Part shown: positions 28,232 to 38,248 of the stretch, in pieces
Numbering within the stretch: the first letter of the stretch is position 1
Layout: every line of letters starts with the position of its first letter
Position numbers and translations under genes: made by a program
Origin: Magnetococcales bacterium
GTDB taxonomy: Bacteria > Pseudomonadota > Magnetococcia > Magnetococcales > Magnetaquicoccaceae
Direction of reading: 5' to 3'
Length of the DNA: 58,599 nucleotides
Assembly: GCA_015231915.1 (NCBI GenBank)
Contig: JADGAR010000022.1
Location: forward strand, 824-59,422
The notes under the pieces: generated by a model
What the model saw: the letters and a program-made list of their open reading frames with translations, nothing else
Database searches by the model: none
Told to the model about the DNA's origin: nothing

Positions 28232-31200
28232 ATGCTGCCCGATCTCCTGGGTCGCCTGTTCGGACAACGCTCCCTCTTTGCGAAGATGATGCTGATCAAC
28301 GCCCTGGTGGGCAGCGTCATCTTCACGACCATCTTCTGGTACCAGTTCCATCACCTGCACGACTACTTCAGCACGCATCAAACCGAACTGCTGGAAAACC
28401 GGATCCGCAGCCACCGCCACGAATTCGACCAGCGGATCCAGGCGTTGATTCAGGTCACCGCCATCCACGCCACCCACATGAACCTGCTGCACTACCTGGA
28501 AACCCGGCCTCTCGTCGCCCCGGCCCCGGAGGAACCGCTCATGCATCGCCGGCTCCCCCCCTGGATGCCCCCCGCATCCATGGTACGGGCCATGCCGCAG
28601 GCGAACTATCTGCTGCTGCTCGACCCGGAACAAAACCTGCGGGAGGTCTACGACAACGCCCGATCACGCACCACGCTCCCCGATTTCCCTGGCCTGCTGG
28701 CCGGTCCCCTGCCCCTGGACCACTATCAGGACGGACGCCGGATCATGCTGGAGGATCAGGCCGCGCTGGTGATCGCCAAGGTGATCCAGGACCCGACCAA
28801 CCGGATCCTGGGTCATCTGCTCTCCGTGACCTTTCTGGACGAGGCCTTCCTGCAAGAGACGCTGACCATTGCGGATCCCACAATCATCACCCTCATGTGG
28901 GCCAACGAAAACCGCACCGTACTGGCCAGCACCAATCCGGAAGCGATCCCGCGAGGCACTGCCGTCGATCTGCTCGCGGAACGATTTCATATCGTCAAGA
29001 AGGATTTCTTCGATGATGGCAGCTCGGAACTGCTGGTCACGTTCGCCACCAGCATGTCCAGGGATGCGGAAGATGCGATGATCCACGGCCTGATCTGGGA
29101 TTTCAGCCGGTTCAGCTTTTTTCTGGGTCTGGCGTTCGTCATCGTGGCCCTGCTGGTGACCCTGTCGATCGCGCAGGGGATCCGCCGTTTGACCCGCCAC
29201 GTGACCCACTTCGCGCAAACCCCCACCGAGGATCCGCTGCCGGAGGGGCAAATCGATGTGGCCATGGTGCGGGGCTGGCAGGAATTGACGGAATTGGCCA
29301 ACGGGTTCAATCACCTGGCCGACGGACTGCGCAGCAAGCACAAGGCGCAGAAACACCTGATGGGGGAGTTGCTGCAGGCCAAGGGGCAGGCCGATACCGC
29401 CAATCAGGCCAAGTCGGATTTTCTGGCCAACATGAGCCACGAAATCCGCACGCCGATGAATGCCATCATCGGCCTGGGCCATTTGATGGGCATGACCCCC
29501 CTGACCCGGCAACAGGCCGATTATCTGGCCAAGATCAATGGCGCGGCCCACGGCTTGCTGGGGATCATCAACGACATCCTGGACTTCTCCAAGATCGAGG
29601 CGGGGAAACTCTCCCTGGAGGCCATCGAGATGAATCTGGACGCGGTGTTGGCGCAGTTGTCCAACATCATCCAGGCGCGGGCGGAGGAGAAGGGATTGGA
29701 GTTGCTGTTCGAGGTGCGCGGCGATCTCCCTCGCGTTTTGATCGGCGACCCGTTGCGGCTGGGTCAGGTGCTGCTCAATCTGCTCTCCAACGCGGTCAAG
29801 TTCACGGCCAGCGGGGAGATTCACCTCGTCATCGAGCGGCGGGAGCAGACCGACGAACGGATCGTTTTGTCGTTTTCGGTGCGGGATACCGGCATCGGGA
29901 TGACCCCGGAACAACAGGAGGAGCTGTTCCAGCCGTTTCGGCAGGCCGATGCCTCCACCGCGCGTCAGTTCGGGGGGACCGGCCTGGGTCTGGCCATCTG
30001 CCGCCATCTGGTGGAGCGGATGGGTGGCGAGATCCGGGTGGAGAGTCAACGCCATCACGGGTCGCTTTTCACCTTCACCGCCGGCTTCGGTCGTGCTCGG
30101 GAGGAGACGAGTTTTTTCGTTCCCCCGCCGCAACGCTATCATGGCAAACGGATTCTGGTGGTGGACGACAATGCCACGGCCCGGGAAGTGCTGACCAATT
30201 ACCTGGAGACCATGTCGTTTCACGTGGAGAGCAGTACCTCCGGCCAGGAGGCCATGCGGATCCTGCAGCGGGCCAAACAGGCCGGGGAATGGTTCGATGT
30301 CCTGTGCATCGACTGGAAGATGCCGGAGTTGGATGGCCTGGAGACCCTCCGGCTGATGCGGGGTCACCCCGGCATCGTCATGCCCAAGGCCACGATCATG
30401 ATTTCGGCCTTCGGTCGGGAAGAGATGAACCGGGAGACCGGGGAGCTCGGCATCCAGGCATATCTGGTCAAGCCGGTCACCCCTTCGCAACTGCTGGATG
30501 CGTTGCAGACCGCCCTGAACGGCCACGACGGGCATCATCCGGCCAGCGCGCCCCCGCTTTCCAGGCATGCCAAGCCGGACCCCTATCGCTTCCAGGGGGT
30601 GCGGGTGCTGGTGGCCGAGGACAACCCGATCAATCAGCAGGTGGCCATGGAGCTGTTGCAAAAGGTGGGCATTCACGTGGACGTGGTGGAAAACGGCCAG
30701 GCGGCGGTGGATCGGGTGCTCGGCAGCCGGGATCTCCCATACGATGCCATTCTGATGGACATTCAGATGCCGGTGCTGGACGGCTACGGGGCGACACGAG
30801 CGATTTTGAGTCACTGCCCGGATCTGCCCACCCCCATCATCGCCATGACCGCCAACGCCATGCCGCGGGATCTGGAGGCCTGCAAGGCGGTGGGCATGCG
30901 CGACCATGTGATCAAGCCGATCGACGTGGCGCATCTCTTTTCCGTGCTGAAGCGGCACATTCCCGCGAAGATGCCGCCTGTCAAACCCGCCGTTGCAGGA
31001 CCGCGCGCAAGCAAGAATGCGATCCTCTCCCGTCTTCCGCCGGATTCTTTTCCCGGCCTGCGGGTCGAGGAGGGGCTGGCACGCATCCAGGGCGACGAAG
31101 CCCTTTACACCCGTTTCGTGCGCCTGTTTCTCGACGAACAGGCCCCCACCCTTACGGGTGTGACCGAGGCCATGGCGCACGGCCAATTCCCGGAGGCCGC

Positions 31201-31639
31201 CAGGCTGGTGCATGCCCTCAAGGGGGTGGCGGGCAATCTTGGGGCCATGGAGTTGCATCGATGCGCCGCCCGCCTGGAGGAGGCGCTGGTTTCCCCCGCG
31301 CCGGAGGAGGCGCTGCCTCTGCTTCCCGAGTTGCTGGCCGCCTTCGAGACGGTTGTGGCCAGCATGCAGGCGGTGCTCGAACACATGGCGAGCGCCTCCC
31401 CTGCCGCGACCACGCCGCCCGCCGATCCGGTCGCGCCATTGGACCAAACCGCCCTTTTGGAACTGCACGAACTCCTGCTCAACCGGGATTTGCACGCCGG
31501 GCGCCTGCTGGAAAAACTGGCGCCGGGATTGCGGAACGCGGGTCTGTCTGAGGAGGCGGACGAACTGGAAACCCTGGTGGGCCGCCTGCGCTATGACGAC
31601 GCGGCCCGGCTCATCGACCGGATGGTGCGGCGGGCATGA
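28232..31639 (+). CDS. Hybrid sensor histidine kinase (periplasmic sensor, two REC, HPt)
   Basis: Membrane hybrid kinase of 1135 residues. Helices at about 15-38 and 292-315 enclose a periplasmic sensor of about 250 residues, followed by HAMP-like sequence (about 316-370). HisKA has H403 in [12 protein letters not shown] and HATPase has GGTGLGL at about 581. Receiver 1 has D694 ([11 protein letters not shown]), receiver 2 has D843 ([11 protein letters not shown]) and HPt has H994 ([11 protein letters not shown]). A C-terminal helical module (about 1065-1135) closes it. It resembles the 1047-residue kinase across the divergent gap in domain order and in the D-W-x-M-P receiver. It is the last gene of the + operon, 15 bases after the PstS-like gene. 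Confidence 0.93.
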   Translation: MLPDLLGRLFGQRSLFAKMMLINALVGSVIFTTIFWYQFHHLHDYFSTHQTELLENRIRSHRHEFDQRIQALIQVTAIHATHMNLLHYLETRPLVAPAPEEPLMHRRLPPWMPPASMVRAMPQANYLLLLDPEQNLREVYDNARSRTTLPDFPGLLAGPLPLDHYQDGRRIMLEDQAALVIAKVIQDPTNRILGHLLSVTFLDEAFLQETLTIADPTIITLMWANENRTVLASTNPEAIPRGTAVDLLAERFHIVKKDFFDDGSSELLVTFATSMSRDAEDAMIHGLIWDFSRFSFFLGLAFVIVALLVTLSIAQGIRRLTRHVTHFAQTPTEDPLPEGQIDVAMVRGWQELTELANGFNHLADGLRSKHKAQKHLMGELLQAKGQADTANQAKSDFLANMSHEIRTPMNAIIGLGHLMGMTPLTRQQADYLAKINGAAHGLLGIINDILDFSKIEAGKLSLEAIEMNLDAVLAQLSNIIQARAEEKGLELLFEVRGDLPRVLIGDPLRLGQVLLNLLSNAVKFTASGEIHLVIERREQTDERIVLSFSVRDTGIGMTPEQQEELFQPFRQADASTARQFGGTGLGLAICRHLVERMGGEIRVESQRHHGSLFTFTAGFGRAREETSFFVPPPQRYHGKRILVVDDNATAREVLTNYLETMSFHVESSTSGQEAMRILQRAKQAGEWFDVLCIDWKMPELDGLETLRLMRGHPGIVMPKATIMISAFGREEMNRETGELGIQAYLVKPVTPSQLLDALQTALNGHDGHHPASAPPLSRHAKPDPYRFQGVRVLVAEDNPINQQVAMELLQKVGIHVDVVENGQAAVDRVLGSRDLPYDAILMDIQMPVLDGYGATRAILSHCPDLPTPIIAMTANAMPRDLEACKAVGMRDHVIKPIDVAHLFSVLKRHIPAKMPPVKPAVAGPRASKNAILSRLPPDSFPGLRVEEGLARIQGDEALYTRFVRLFLDEQAPTLTGVTEAMAHGQFPEAARLVHALKGVAGNLGAMELHRCAARLEEALVSPAPEEALPLLPELLAAFETVVASMQAVLEHMASASPAATTPPADPVAPLDQTALLELHELLLNRDLHAGRLLEKLAPGLRNAGLSEEADELETLVGRLRYDDAARLIDRMVRRA

Positions 31640-31703
31640 GGTCCAACGCCGCATATAGATTATCAGAACACAGAAGAAAATACATCTCCGCGACATTTTG
31701 TAA

Positions 31704-31732
31704 TTGACAATTCCGGCTTGCGGCGCTATGAT
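31704..31732 (+). promoter_or_regulatory. Strong sigma70-type promoter
   Basis: TTGACA (31704-31709), a 17-base spacer and TATGAT (31727-31732) are almost consensus. It is followed by AT-rich sequence and the 75-residue gene about 115 bases downstream. The gap 31640-31852 holds nothing else that I can identify. Confidence 0.65.
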
Positions 31733-31852
31733 ATATGAATATTTTTTAGTTATTTTATACCCATAAATTATAACAAGCCCCAATAGGCGCTCAGCATCCA
31801 TTTGCCTTTCAGAACAATTTCAACTACAAAAACAAACAACGAAAGGCGAACA

Positions 31853-32080
31853 ATGACCCAAGACCCCATTTTGCCGGAATTGACCCAAGATGATTTCTTT
31901 CGCATTGCACGCGATCTGAGGCACTGGACTCAGACGGACGCTTTCATTGAAGATGTCAAAACAAGTCAACGAGGGCGAAAAAAGGCGTTCGAGGAAGAGA
32001 TGAGACGCAGCCGGATGAGTGACGAGGAGTTATCCAGGACCGTGGACTGGGTCGAACCGGATTACGTATCGGCACCATGA
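31853..32080 (+). CDS. Small charged protein of unknown function
   Basis: 75 residues, highly charged, no signal peptide or membrane segment; I do not recognise it. The N-terminus is acidic (LPELTQDDFF), the middle basic (SQRGRKKAFEEEMRRSR). ATG at 31853 has AAAGG about 9 bases upstream, whereas an in-frame TTG at 31802 lacks a site. It has its own near-consensus promoter and is followed by hairpins. Size and charge would suit an antitoxin or small regulator, but nothing in the sequence proves this. Confidence 0.6.
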   Translation: MTQDPILPELTQDDFFRIARDLRHWTQTDAFIEDVKTSQRGRKKAFEEEMRRSRMSDEELSRTVDWVEPDYVSAP

Positions 32081-32085
32081 GCCAG

Positions 32086-32105
32086 CCGCCGGGTCTGTCC
32101 GGCGG
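32086..32105 (+). terminator. GC-rich hairpin after the small gene
   Basis: CCGCCGG (32086-32092) pairs with CCGGCGG (32099-32105). It starts 6 bases after the stop of the small gene and is followed by GGGGTTTTC, a weak T tract. Confidence 0.4.
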
Positions 32106-32199
32106 ACCAAGGGGTTTTCAAAGCAGCACATCGAATCACCAGTGCCGCCATGCAACTGGATCAGGGCTGGTTTCGTTTTTGGCATTGATCCCCACACGC

Positions 32200-32220
32200 A
32201 ACGCCCCCGGACGGGGCGTT
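32200..32220 (+). terminator. Intrinsic terminator-like hairpin
   Basis: AACGCCCC (32200-32207) pairs perfectly with GGGGCGTT (32213-32220) around a 5-base loop, followed by CTTG. It lies 102 bases before the 1052-residue gene, just after a possible 12-codon leader (32150-32188). The rest of the gap 32081-32321 holds no other gene that I can support. Confidence 0.5.
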
Positions 32221-32265
32221 CTTGCCTGTGCCACCGAAAACAACTTTGTCAATTAATACACATGA

Positions 32266-32294
32266 TTGACTTCAGGTCGGCTTGCACATACAGA
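32266..32294 (+). promoter_or_regulatory. Weak candidate promoter for the 1052-residue gene
   Basis: TTGACT (32266-32271), 17-base spacer, TACAGA (32289-32294). The -10 is poor, but it lies after the terminator-like hairpin and 28 bases before the start codon. Confidence 0.25.
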
Positions 32295-32321
32295 GCAAGA
32301 AGAAGAAAATAAATTCAAGCC

Positions 32322-35300
32322 ATGCAGGCATCTATAATTATTGCCTGCTTTAACCTGTTATTGGATGACACCATGGGTAGAACCGCATTGAAAACGGATT
32401 TTCAGGTTGTTCCTTACAACTACAGCAGTCTATGTCATGTCATAGCCACCCATATTCAACAACCGATCAGAGAGATTGCCGAAAAATCGCAACTCAAGGC
32501 GATCCATCGTGCCCTGTGCGCCTTGAGACCTCCACAGATCAAAGGAAACTTGCAAGTCCATCCAATCACCATGATAATCGAGATGGAATATGTTGATCGA
32601 TCCCATTTGCAAGACTATGCAACATTCGAAGTGTATTCCTTCCATGGTTACGAGAGGTATTGCCTGCGCATACACATCGTTCTGGACGCCTATCCCGCCG
32701 GAGCGGTGGCGCGCACCCTGACCGGCGAGCAGCATCTGGAGGAGTTCACAGCACAACTACAAAAGGACTATGCCGCCTTCCTGGTGATTCGCAAACAGCC
32801 CCGTACTTTTCTGGCGAAAGTGGTCATGCGATTCCCTTGGAAACACCTGAAAGACGACTTCAATCTCTCCTTGTTGCGCTCCTACCGGGTCGGTTTGTTC
32901 GGGCTTTCCATGGAAGTGCATGACTCCTTGACCTGGGCGGAACAGGACCGCGTGGTGTCCGCCTGCGCGGCCAGTGCATTGACGGTGCAGTTCCATTCCA
33001 TGGGACTGGACCGTTACAATCCCCGCTACCCCTCACCAGCCCAGATCACCCAGGCCGCCCATACCGGCACGCCCACGGCCAAACCGATCTTTCCCAACGA
33101 TGGCCTGACCACGACCATGATGTCCATGGCAATCCGGGAGCTTGGACTGGAACCTTACCATCAGCGACTCTTCCCGCAGTGCACGCCTGACGCCAGTTCG
33201 GCAGAGACATACCGTTTGGACGCACCTCATGCGATCAACCGGGTCATGCGGATCGTGCATGCCTACGCGCGACGGAAAGTGACTGCCCCCATTCTTGGCG
33301 TCGCCCTGTTCGAACAGACGGACAATCAATCGCAGCCACATAGAGCCTACCGATATCAAGCCCTGCACGCCGTCACCCTGTTCGGAGGGGAAGAATGGCA
33401 GCCGGAATCCCATGACTGGGCAACCGATTACAACACGGTTGCCCAATCTGGCGCCCGTGACACCATTCGCTCCGTGGCCGATTCATTGAATTACCTGTTT
33501 GGTCACGACGATCAGGCAGGTCCTTTCACCCTGTGCGCCCGTCACAAAACCACAGAGACCGTGCAAACCGACCTGCCGGACCGCACACAACTTACCCGGA
33601 CCACGATCTCGGAGTATCTGGATCACGTCGATCCGAAAAATTATAGCAAAAACGAAGCCATCCAAACTCACACAAACCTTCCGGACAGATTTCGCCTTCC
33701 CAACCATGTCCTGCTTGCCATGGATCATCAGATTCGCGTGCATCTGACATCCGTGGAGGATCTGGCCTGGCATATCACCAACGACCTCCGCCTTCTGTTC
33801 AAGCACGCCACAAAAACCGTGCAAAACAAAAACAAAAGATTGCTGACAATATTTTGTCCTTGGCCAGACGGCCATGAGCCAGACCAAAAATACCTGACAC
33901 AAAACAATGAAAATTATTTTCCAGGATACCTCTGGAATATTAAACTGTATCATGTCAATATCCTCAAAGACGAATTGCGCAAGCAATTCCGCCAGGCCGA
34001 TCAGCAACCTGCCGACAACTCGGCATCAAGATTCCTGGTCAAAAGCTTGCCCCTGTACCTGTGGCGGGCCACGGCATGGAGTGGCGGAAATCGAATCATG
34101 GACATCCTGATCGATGCCACGGATGCCCGTCCTTGCAACATGGTCCTGCAGGTCATGGTCTATTGGCCCGACCTGCACAATTACGCCATGCAGGTCTTTC
34201 CGGCAGGCATCCAGTCGTCCCGCACACCGCACGCATCCTTCCTGAAAGATCATGCAATCTTGACCCGTTGGCGGGAGCAGATCGTGGATCAAGCCCCCAC
34301 CCAGGCCCCCACGTATAACGACTGGTACGGCGGAAGCTACTATCCCAGCCAAATCAAACCGCATGAGAAAAAATGTTATTACATGCCAAAATCCAAAGGG
34401 CCTTGCCAGGAGTGCGAAGGCGTTCTCCAATTACTGATCTCTCCATCAGACATTCCGCAAACCACTGACTCCGATGACTCAAAACCAGAAATCCTGATAA
34501 TCACCCCAAGGGAATACAGCAAACTTCATCTGGAGAAAACCAGACAGCGCATCGATACTTTGAGATGGAAGTGGAGTGAAGGCACTTCCTATCTTTGGCT
34601 TATTGACCATGAAGGCACCCTGGTGATCGGACAAGAATTGCCAATCCGAGGCAGCAAACAAACACTGGGACACCCGAATCTCACGGGAGGTGGACCGGCA
34701 CGTATCGCGGGAGAACTCAAATGGTTTGACAATCCCAAAAGATTTTCACTCAACAATAAATCCGGTCGCTATACAAAAAGAATCAGCGGAAGACTCACAG
34801 AACACATCAAACACGCTTCTGAACTATTTCAATTAATATTTGATATTCCAGCAGAATATCAGTTCCATAAAGAATATGGAGAAGGAGAAATCAACTCTCC
34901 GGACGACCTTGTACGCGAACTGAACGATACCTGCAAAAGAGAGGGCAACGATCAAGAACCCTCCTGCAAGGAACTGAAGGCTGCCGGACGCAACCTGGGT
35001 ATGGCTCTATTCTGGTCATGGGAAATCCTCAAAGAAGAGGGTGCCACTTTCCTTTCGGCTGCCTCCTGCTGGACCACCGCAACCCGGATGCACACCGAAA
35101 CCAACAAACAACAACACCATTTGATGATCTGGTCTTTGTCCACATGGTGGAAACATATCGCGGAACAGACCCCAGACACGAAACAGTCCATACAAAATTT
35201 TGATCACAAGCAACTCATCCCGCTTCTCGTGGTTCGCCCCGGACAGAACACATCGCCACAGGAGGCTGCCAAAGCCAGGATGATAAAAGCTGCGACAGCC

Positions 35301-35480
35301 CTGGCCCTGGCACGCCTTGCAAAACTTAGAGACAACATAGACGATGAGTTGATTTCTCACATCCGCACATTCATGAACGATATGTTACAATATCGCCATA
35401 ACCAATTAAACCTTACCCGCGCCGAATGGGAAGAAATACACGAGGTGATCCTGCTCCCGCCCTCTCCTCCGGGCGGATAA
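32322..35480 (+). CDS. Large protein of unknown function in an AT-richer island
   Basis: 1052-residue, apparently cytoplasmic protein with no signal peptide or membrane helix; I do not recognise it as a whole. Two local patterns stand out. Around 256-275 (NDGLTTTMMSMAIRELGL) and 348-358 (LHAVTLFGGEEW) the layout recalls papain/C39-like folds, with a His before A-V-T but no Cys at the expected nucleophile site. Around 786-816, LTGGGPARIAGELKW and LNNKSGRY resemble a motif seen in bacterial toxin-like proteins. There is also a CQEC pair at about 694-697. Codon use is AT-richer than the neighbours, suggesting transfer. Start is ATG 32322 or 32373; neither has a good ribosome site. It could be a defence or toxin-type protein, but this is conjecture. 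Confidence 0.75.
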   Translation: MQASIIIACFNLLLDDTMGRTALKTDFQVVPYNYSSLCHVIATHIQQPIREIAEKSQLKAIHRALCALRPPQIKGNLQVHPITMIIEMEYVDRSHLQDYATFEVYSFHGYERYCLRIHIVLDAYPAGAVARTLTGEQHLEEFTAQLQKDYAAFLVIRKQPRTFLAKVVMRFPWKHLKDDFNLSLLRSYRVGLFGLSMEVHDSLTWAEQDRVVSACAASALTVQFHSMGLDRYNPRYPSPAQITQAAHTGTPTAKPIFPNDGLTTTMMSMAIRELGLEPYHQRLFPQCTPDASSAETYRLDAPHAINRVMRIVHAYARRKVTAPILGVALFEQTDNQSQPHRAYRYQALHAVTLFGGEEWQPESHDWATDYNTVAQSGARDTIRSVADSLNYLFGHDDQAGPFTLCARHKTTETVQTDLPDRTQLTRTTISEYLDHVDPKNYSKNEAIQTHTNLPDRFRLPNHVLLAMDHQIRVHLTSVEDLAWHITNDLRLLFKHATKTVQNKNKRLLTIFCPWPDGHEPDQKYLTQNNENYFPGYLWNIKLYHVNILKDELRKQFRQADQQPADNSASRFLVKSLPLYLWRATAWSGGNRIMDILIDATDARPCNMVLQVMVYWPDLHNYAMQVFPAGIQSSRTPHASFLKDHAILTRWREQIVDQAPTQAPTYNDWYGGSYYPSQIKPHEKKCYYMPKSKGPCQECEGVLQLLISPSDIPQTTDSDDSKPEILIITPREYSKLHLEKTRQRIDTLRWKWSEGTSYLWLIDHEGTLVIGQELPIRGSKQTLGHPNLTGGGPARIAGELKWFDNPKRFSLNNKSGRYTKRISGRLTEHIKHASELFQLIFDIPAEYQFHKEYGEGEINSPDDLVRELNDTCKREGNDQEPSCKELKAAGRNLGMALFWSWEILKEEGATFLSAASCWTTATRMHTETNKQQHHLMIWSLSTWWKHIAEQTPDTKQSIQNFDHKQLIPLLVVRPGQNTSPQEAAKARMIKAATALALARLAKLRDNIDDELISHIRTFMNDMLQYRHNQLNLTRAEWEEIHEVILLPPSPPGG

Positions 35481-35511
35481 AAACGACACGCGCAGGAAAC
35501 AGAAGAGGGAT

Positions 35512-35540
35512 TTGTGCACGAGACGATTTTGTGGTATCGT
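35512..35540 (+). promoter_or_regulatory. Candidate promoter of the glucan synthase operon
   Basis: TTGTGC (35512-35517), 17-base spacer, TATCGT (35535-35540), about 85 bases upstream of the GH17-GT2 start in a 145-base gap with no other visible feature. Confidence 0.33.
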
Positions 35541-35625
35541 GGTCAATCCGTATCTCGCCAACCAGGTGAAAGACGGCAGGCAGCTTCGTGTCACCACACT
35601 TTCGCAGGATCGTGGATCGCATTTT

Positions 35626-38241
35626 ATGAAACCAAGCCATTGGATGGTTGTTGGAGCCGTTTCCCTGATAACATTCAGTTTATGGGCGTGGTTCAATCAG
35701 CCCCTGGAGGAACCCCTCTGGCCCGACCGGGTGATGGGGTTCGCCTTCTCCCCCTACCGGGCCGACCAGGACCCGCAGAAAAACATCCACCCCACGGTGG
35801 AACAAATCGACGAAGACCTCGCACTGCTCGCCGGCAAGACCTACGCAGTCCGCAGCTATACCGTCGAAGGGGTGCTGGCCGAAATCCCCAGACTGGCCCA
35901 CAAGCACGGCATCAACGTCATGGTCGGCGGCTGGATCGATACCGACGAAGCCCGCAACAACGCCGAAATCGAACGCCTCATCAAAACGGTCAACGCCAAT
36001 GCCCAAAACGTGGTGCGCGTGATCGTGGGCAACGAAAGTCTCCTGCACGACCGCCTCCCCATCGAAAAATTGATGAAATACCTCGACCGGGTCCGCGAGG
36101 CGGTCAACGCACCCGTCAGCACCGCCGAACCCTGGCACATCTGGCTGAAACACCCGGAATTGCTCAAACACGTCGATTTCATCACCGTCCACATGCTGCC
36201 CTACTGGGAAGGCATCGAACAGGAAAAGGCCGTAGACTACATCCTCTACCGGATGCATGAATTAAAGGAAGCCTACCCCAACAAACCGATCATCATCGGT
36301 GAGGTGGGCTGGCCCAGCGAAGGCCGCACCCGCATGAACGCCAAAACCGGCCTCGCGGAACAGGCCACCTTCCTGCGCCGCTTCCTGGCACGGGCCATCA
36401 AGGAAAAATACGTCTACTACGTCATCGAGGCCTTCGACCAACCCTGGAAAAGCAACTCCCTGGAAAGGGGCGTCGGCTCCTACTGGGGGGTCTACAACGC
36501 CGACCGGGAACCCAAATTCCCCTTCCATGCCCCCATCGTCAACATCCCCCAATGGTACGTCCTGGCCGGGGCCTCCGTCATCGTGGGACTGCTCACCCTC
36601 ACCCTCCTCTTCCTCGACAGCAAAAGCCTGCGCAAACGGGGACGCTTCTTTCTGGCCATCCTCGCCTATGCCGTCGCATCCCTGGCCGTGTGGGTGGTCT
36701 ACAACTACAGTCAACAATACCTGAGCAGAGGCGCCGTCGTATTCGGATTCCTGCTCGCCATAGGCATGATCGGGGTGATCATGGTGCTCTTCGCCGAGGC
36801 CCACGAATGGGCGGAAGCCGCCTGGGTACATGCCCGCCGCCGCACCCTGGAACCCATGGCCTCGGTCCCGGACGAACAACTCCCCTGGGTGTCGGTCCAC
36901 GTCCCGGCCTACAACGAACCCCCGGACATGATGATCCTCACCCTGGACGCCCTCGCCAAACTCGACTATCCCCGCTTCGAGGTGCTGGTGATCGACAACA
37001 ACACCAGGGACCCCGCCATCTGGGAACCCGTGCGCGACCACTGCGCCAAACTGGGAGAACGGTTCCGCTTCTTTCACGTCGATCCGCTGGCCGGATTCAA
37101 GGCAGGCGCCCTCAATTACGCCCTGAACCATACCGACCCCCGCGCCGAGGTGATCGCGGTGATCGACAGCGACTATCTGGTCGAACGTACCTGGCTGCGC
37201 GACCTCACCCCCCAGTTCCTCAAACCGGAAATCGCCATCGTCCAGGCCCCGCAAGACTACTACGACCAGAACGAAAGCCTGTTCAAATCCATGTGCTATG
37301 CCGAATACCGCGGCTTCTTCTACATCGGCATGATCACCCGCAACGAACGCAATGCCATCATCCAACACGGCACCATGACCATGGTACGCCGCAAGGCGCT
37401 GGAAGAGGTCAACGGCTGGGCCGAATGGTGCATCACCGAGGACGCGGAACTGGGCCTGCGCATCTTCGAAAAAGGCTATCAGGCCACCTACATCCCCCGC
37501 AGCTATGGCCGCGGCCTGATGCCCGACACCTTCATCGACTACAAAAAACAACGCCTGCGCTGGGCCTACGGCGCGGTACGCATCATGCGCGCCCATCTGG
37601 CGGAACTGTTCGGCTGGCGCCCCTCCAAACTCACCTGGGGACAGCGTTATCACTTCCTGGCCGGCTGGATGCCCTGGCTGGGCGACGGCCTCAACCTCCT
37701 GTTCAACATCATCGCCCTGGGCTGGTCCCTGGCCATGATCGCCGCCCCCCAGTACGCCGATGCCCCCTCCGTGGTGTTCAGCATCCTCCCCTTGATCCTG
37801 TTCGGCTTCAAGATCCTCAAACACCTGCATCTCTATTACACCAACGTGGGAATCAAACCCCTGCACTCCCTGGCCGCCGCCATTGCCGGCCTCTCCCTGA
37901 CCCACACCATCTCTTTGGCCATGATGCAGGGGTTTTTCGGCGGCGACAAACCCTTCTTCCGCACCCCGAAACAGGCGCAAGGCCACCGCTTTCTCCACGC
38001 CCTGGGCGCCGCCCGCGAGGAGACCCTCCTCATGCTCGCCTTCTGGGTCGCGGCATGGGGGGTCAAGACCCGGGTCGGCTTCGACTTCTTCGACACCCGT
38101 GTCTGGGTGATGGTCCTGCTCGTGCAATCCATGCCCTATGCCATCAGCCTGCTGATGGCAGGCATCAGCGGCCTGCCGGAGGCGCGCAAGGTCACCCCCC
38201 TGCCCGCACCCAACGAAGTTGCCGCGCACCCTGGAGGCTAA
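35626..38241 (+). CDS. Membrane beta-glucan synthase (GH17-GT2 fusion, NdvB-type)
   Basis: 871-residue membrane enzyme. An N-terminal helix (about 6-22) is followed by a glycoside-hydrolase family 17 domain (about 35-310) with acid/base VIVGNES and nucleophile IIIGEVGWPSEG. Three helices (about 315-390) lead to a GT2 domain with the full processive set: SVHVPAYNEPP, DSDY, TED and QRLRW. More helices follow. This architecture matches the Bradyrhizobium NdvB beta-(1,3)-glucan synthase, where GT2 polymerises UDP-glucose and the GH17-like part remodels or cyclises. ATG at 35626 gives the expected membrane start. The next gene encodes an LTA-synthase-type transferase 7 bases downstream, suggesting a substituted periplasmic glucan. 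Product linkage is inferred. Confidence 0.9.
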   Translation: MKPSHWMVVGAVSLITFSLWAWFNQPLEEPLWPDRVMGFAFSPYRADQDPQKNIHPTVEQIDEDLALLAGKTYAVRSYTVEGVLAEIPRLAHKHGINVMVGGWIDTDEARNNAEIERLIKTVNANAQNVVRVIVGNESLLHDRLPIEKLMKYLDRVREAVNAPVSTAEPWHIWLKHPELLKHVDFITVHMLPYWEGIEQEKAVDYILYRMHELKEAYPNKPIIIGEVGWPSEGRTRMNAKTGLAEQATFLRRFLARAIKEKYVYYVIEAFDQPWKSNSLERGVGSYWGVYNADREPKFPFHAPIVNIPQWYVLAGASVIVGLLTLTLLFLDSKSLRKRGRFFLAILAYAVASLAVWVVYNYSQQYLSRGAVVFGFLLAIGMIGVIMVLFAEAHEWAEAAWVHARRRTLEPMASVPDEQLPWVSVHVPAYNEPPDMMILTLDALAKLDYPRFEVLVIDNNTRDPAIWEPVRDHCAKLGERFRFFHVDPLAGFKAGALNYALNHTDPRAEVIAVIDSDYLVERTWLRDLTPQFLKPEIAIVQAPQDYYDQNESLFKSMCYAEYRGFFYIGMITRNERNAIIQHGTMTMVRRKALEEVNGWAEWCITEDAELGLRIFEKGYQATYIPRSYGRGLMPDTFIDYKKQRLRWAYGAVRIMRAHLAELFGWRPSKLTWGQRYHFLAGWMPWLGDGLNLLFNIIALGWSLAMIAAPQYADAPSVVFSILPLILFGFKILKHLHLYYTNVGIKPLHSLAAAIAGLSLTHTISLAMMQGFFGGDKPFFRTPKQAQGHRFLHALGAAREETLLMLAFWVAAWGVKTRVGFDFFDTRVWVMVLLVQSMPYAISLLMAGISGLPEARKVTPLPAPNEVAAHPGG

Positions 38242-38248
38242 ACCAACC

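Noticed and set aside
35457-35476. CCGCCC/GGGCGG hairpin as terminator of the 1052-residue gene.
   Set aside because: It lies within the coding end and is followed on the + strand by A-rich, not T-rich, sequence.
32322-35480. Assignment of the 1052-residue protein to pPIWI-RE or Argonaute-like defence proteins.
   Set aside because: Size fits, but I could not find the expected C-terminal RNase-H/PIWI motifs or DinG-type partner genes.
35481-35625. Cyclic di-GMP riboswitch before the glucan synthase.
   Set aside because: No GEMM-type conserved core could be found; only a plausible promoter is visible.
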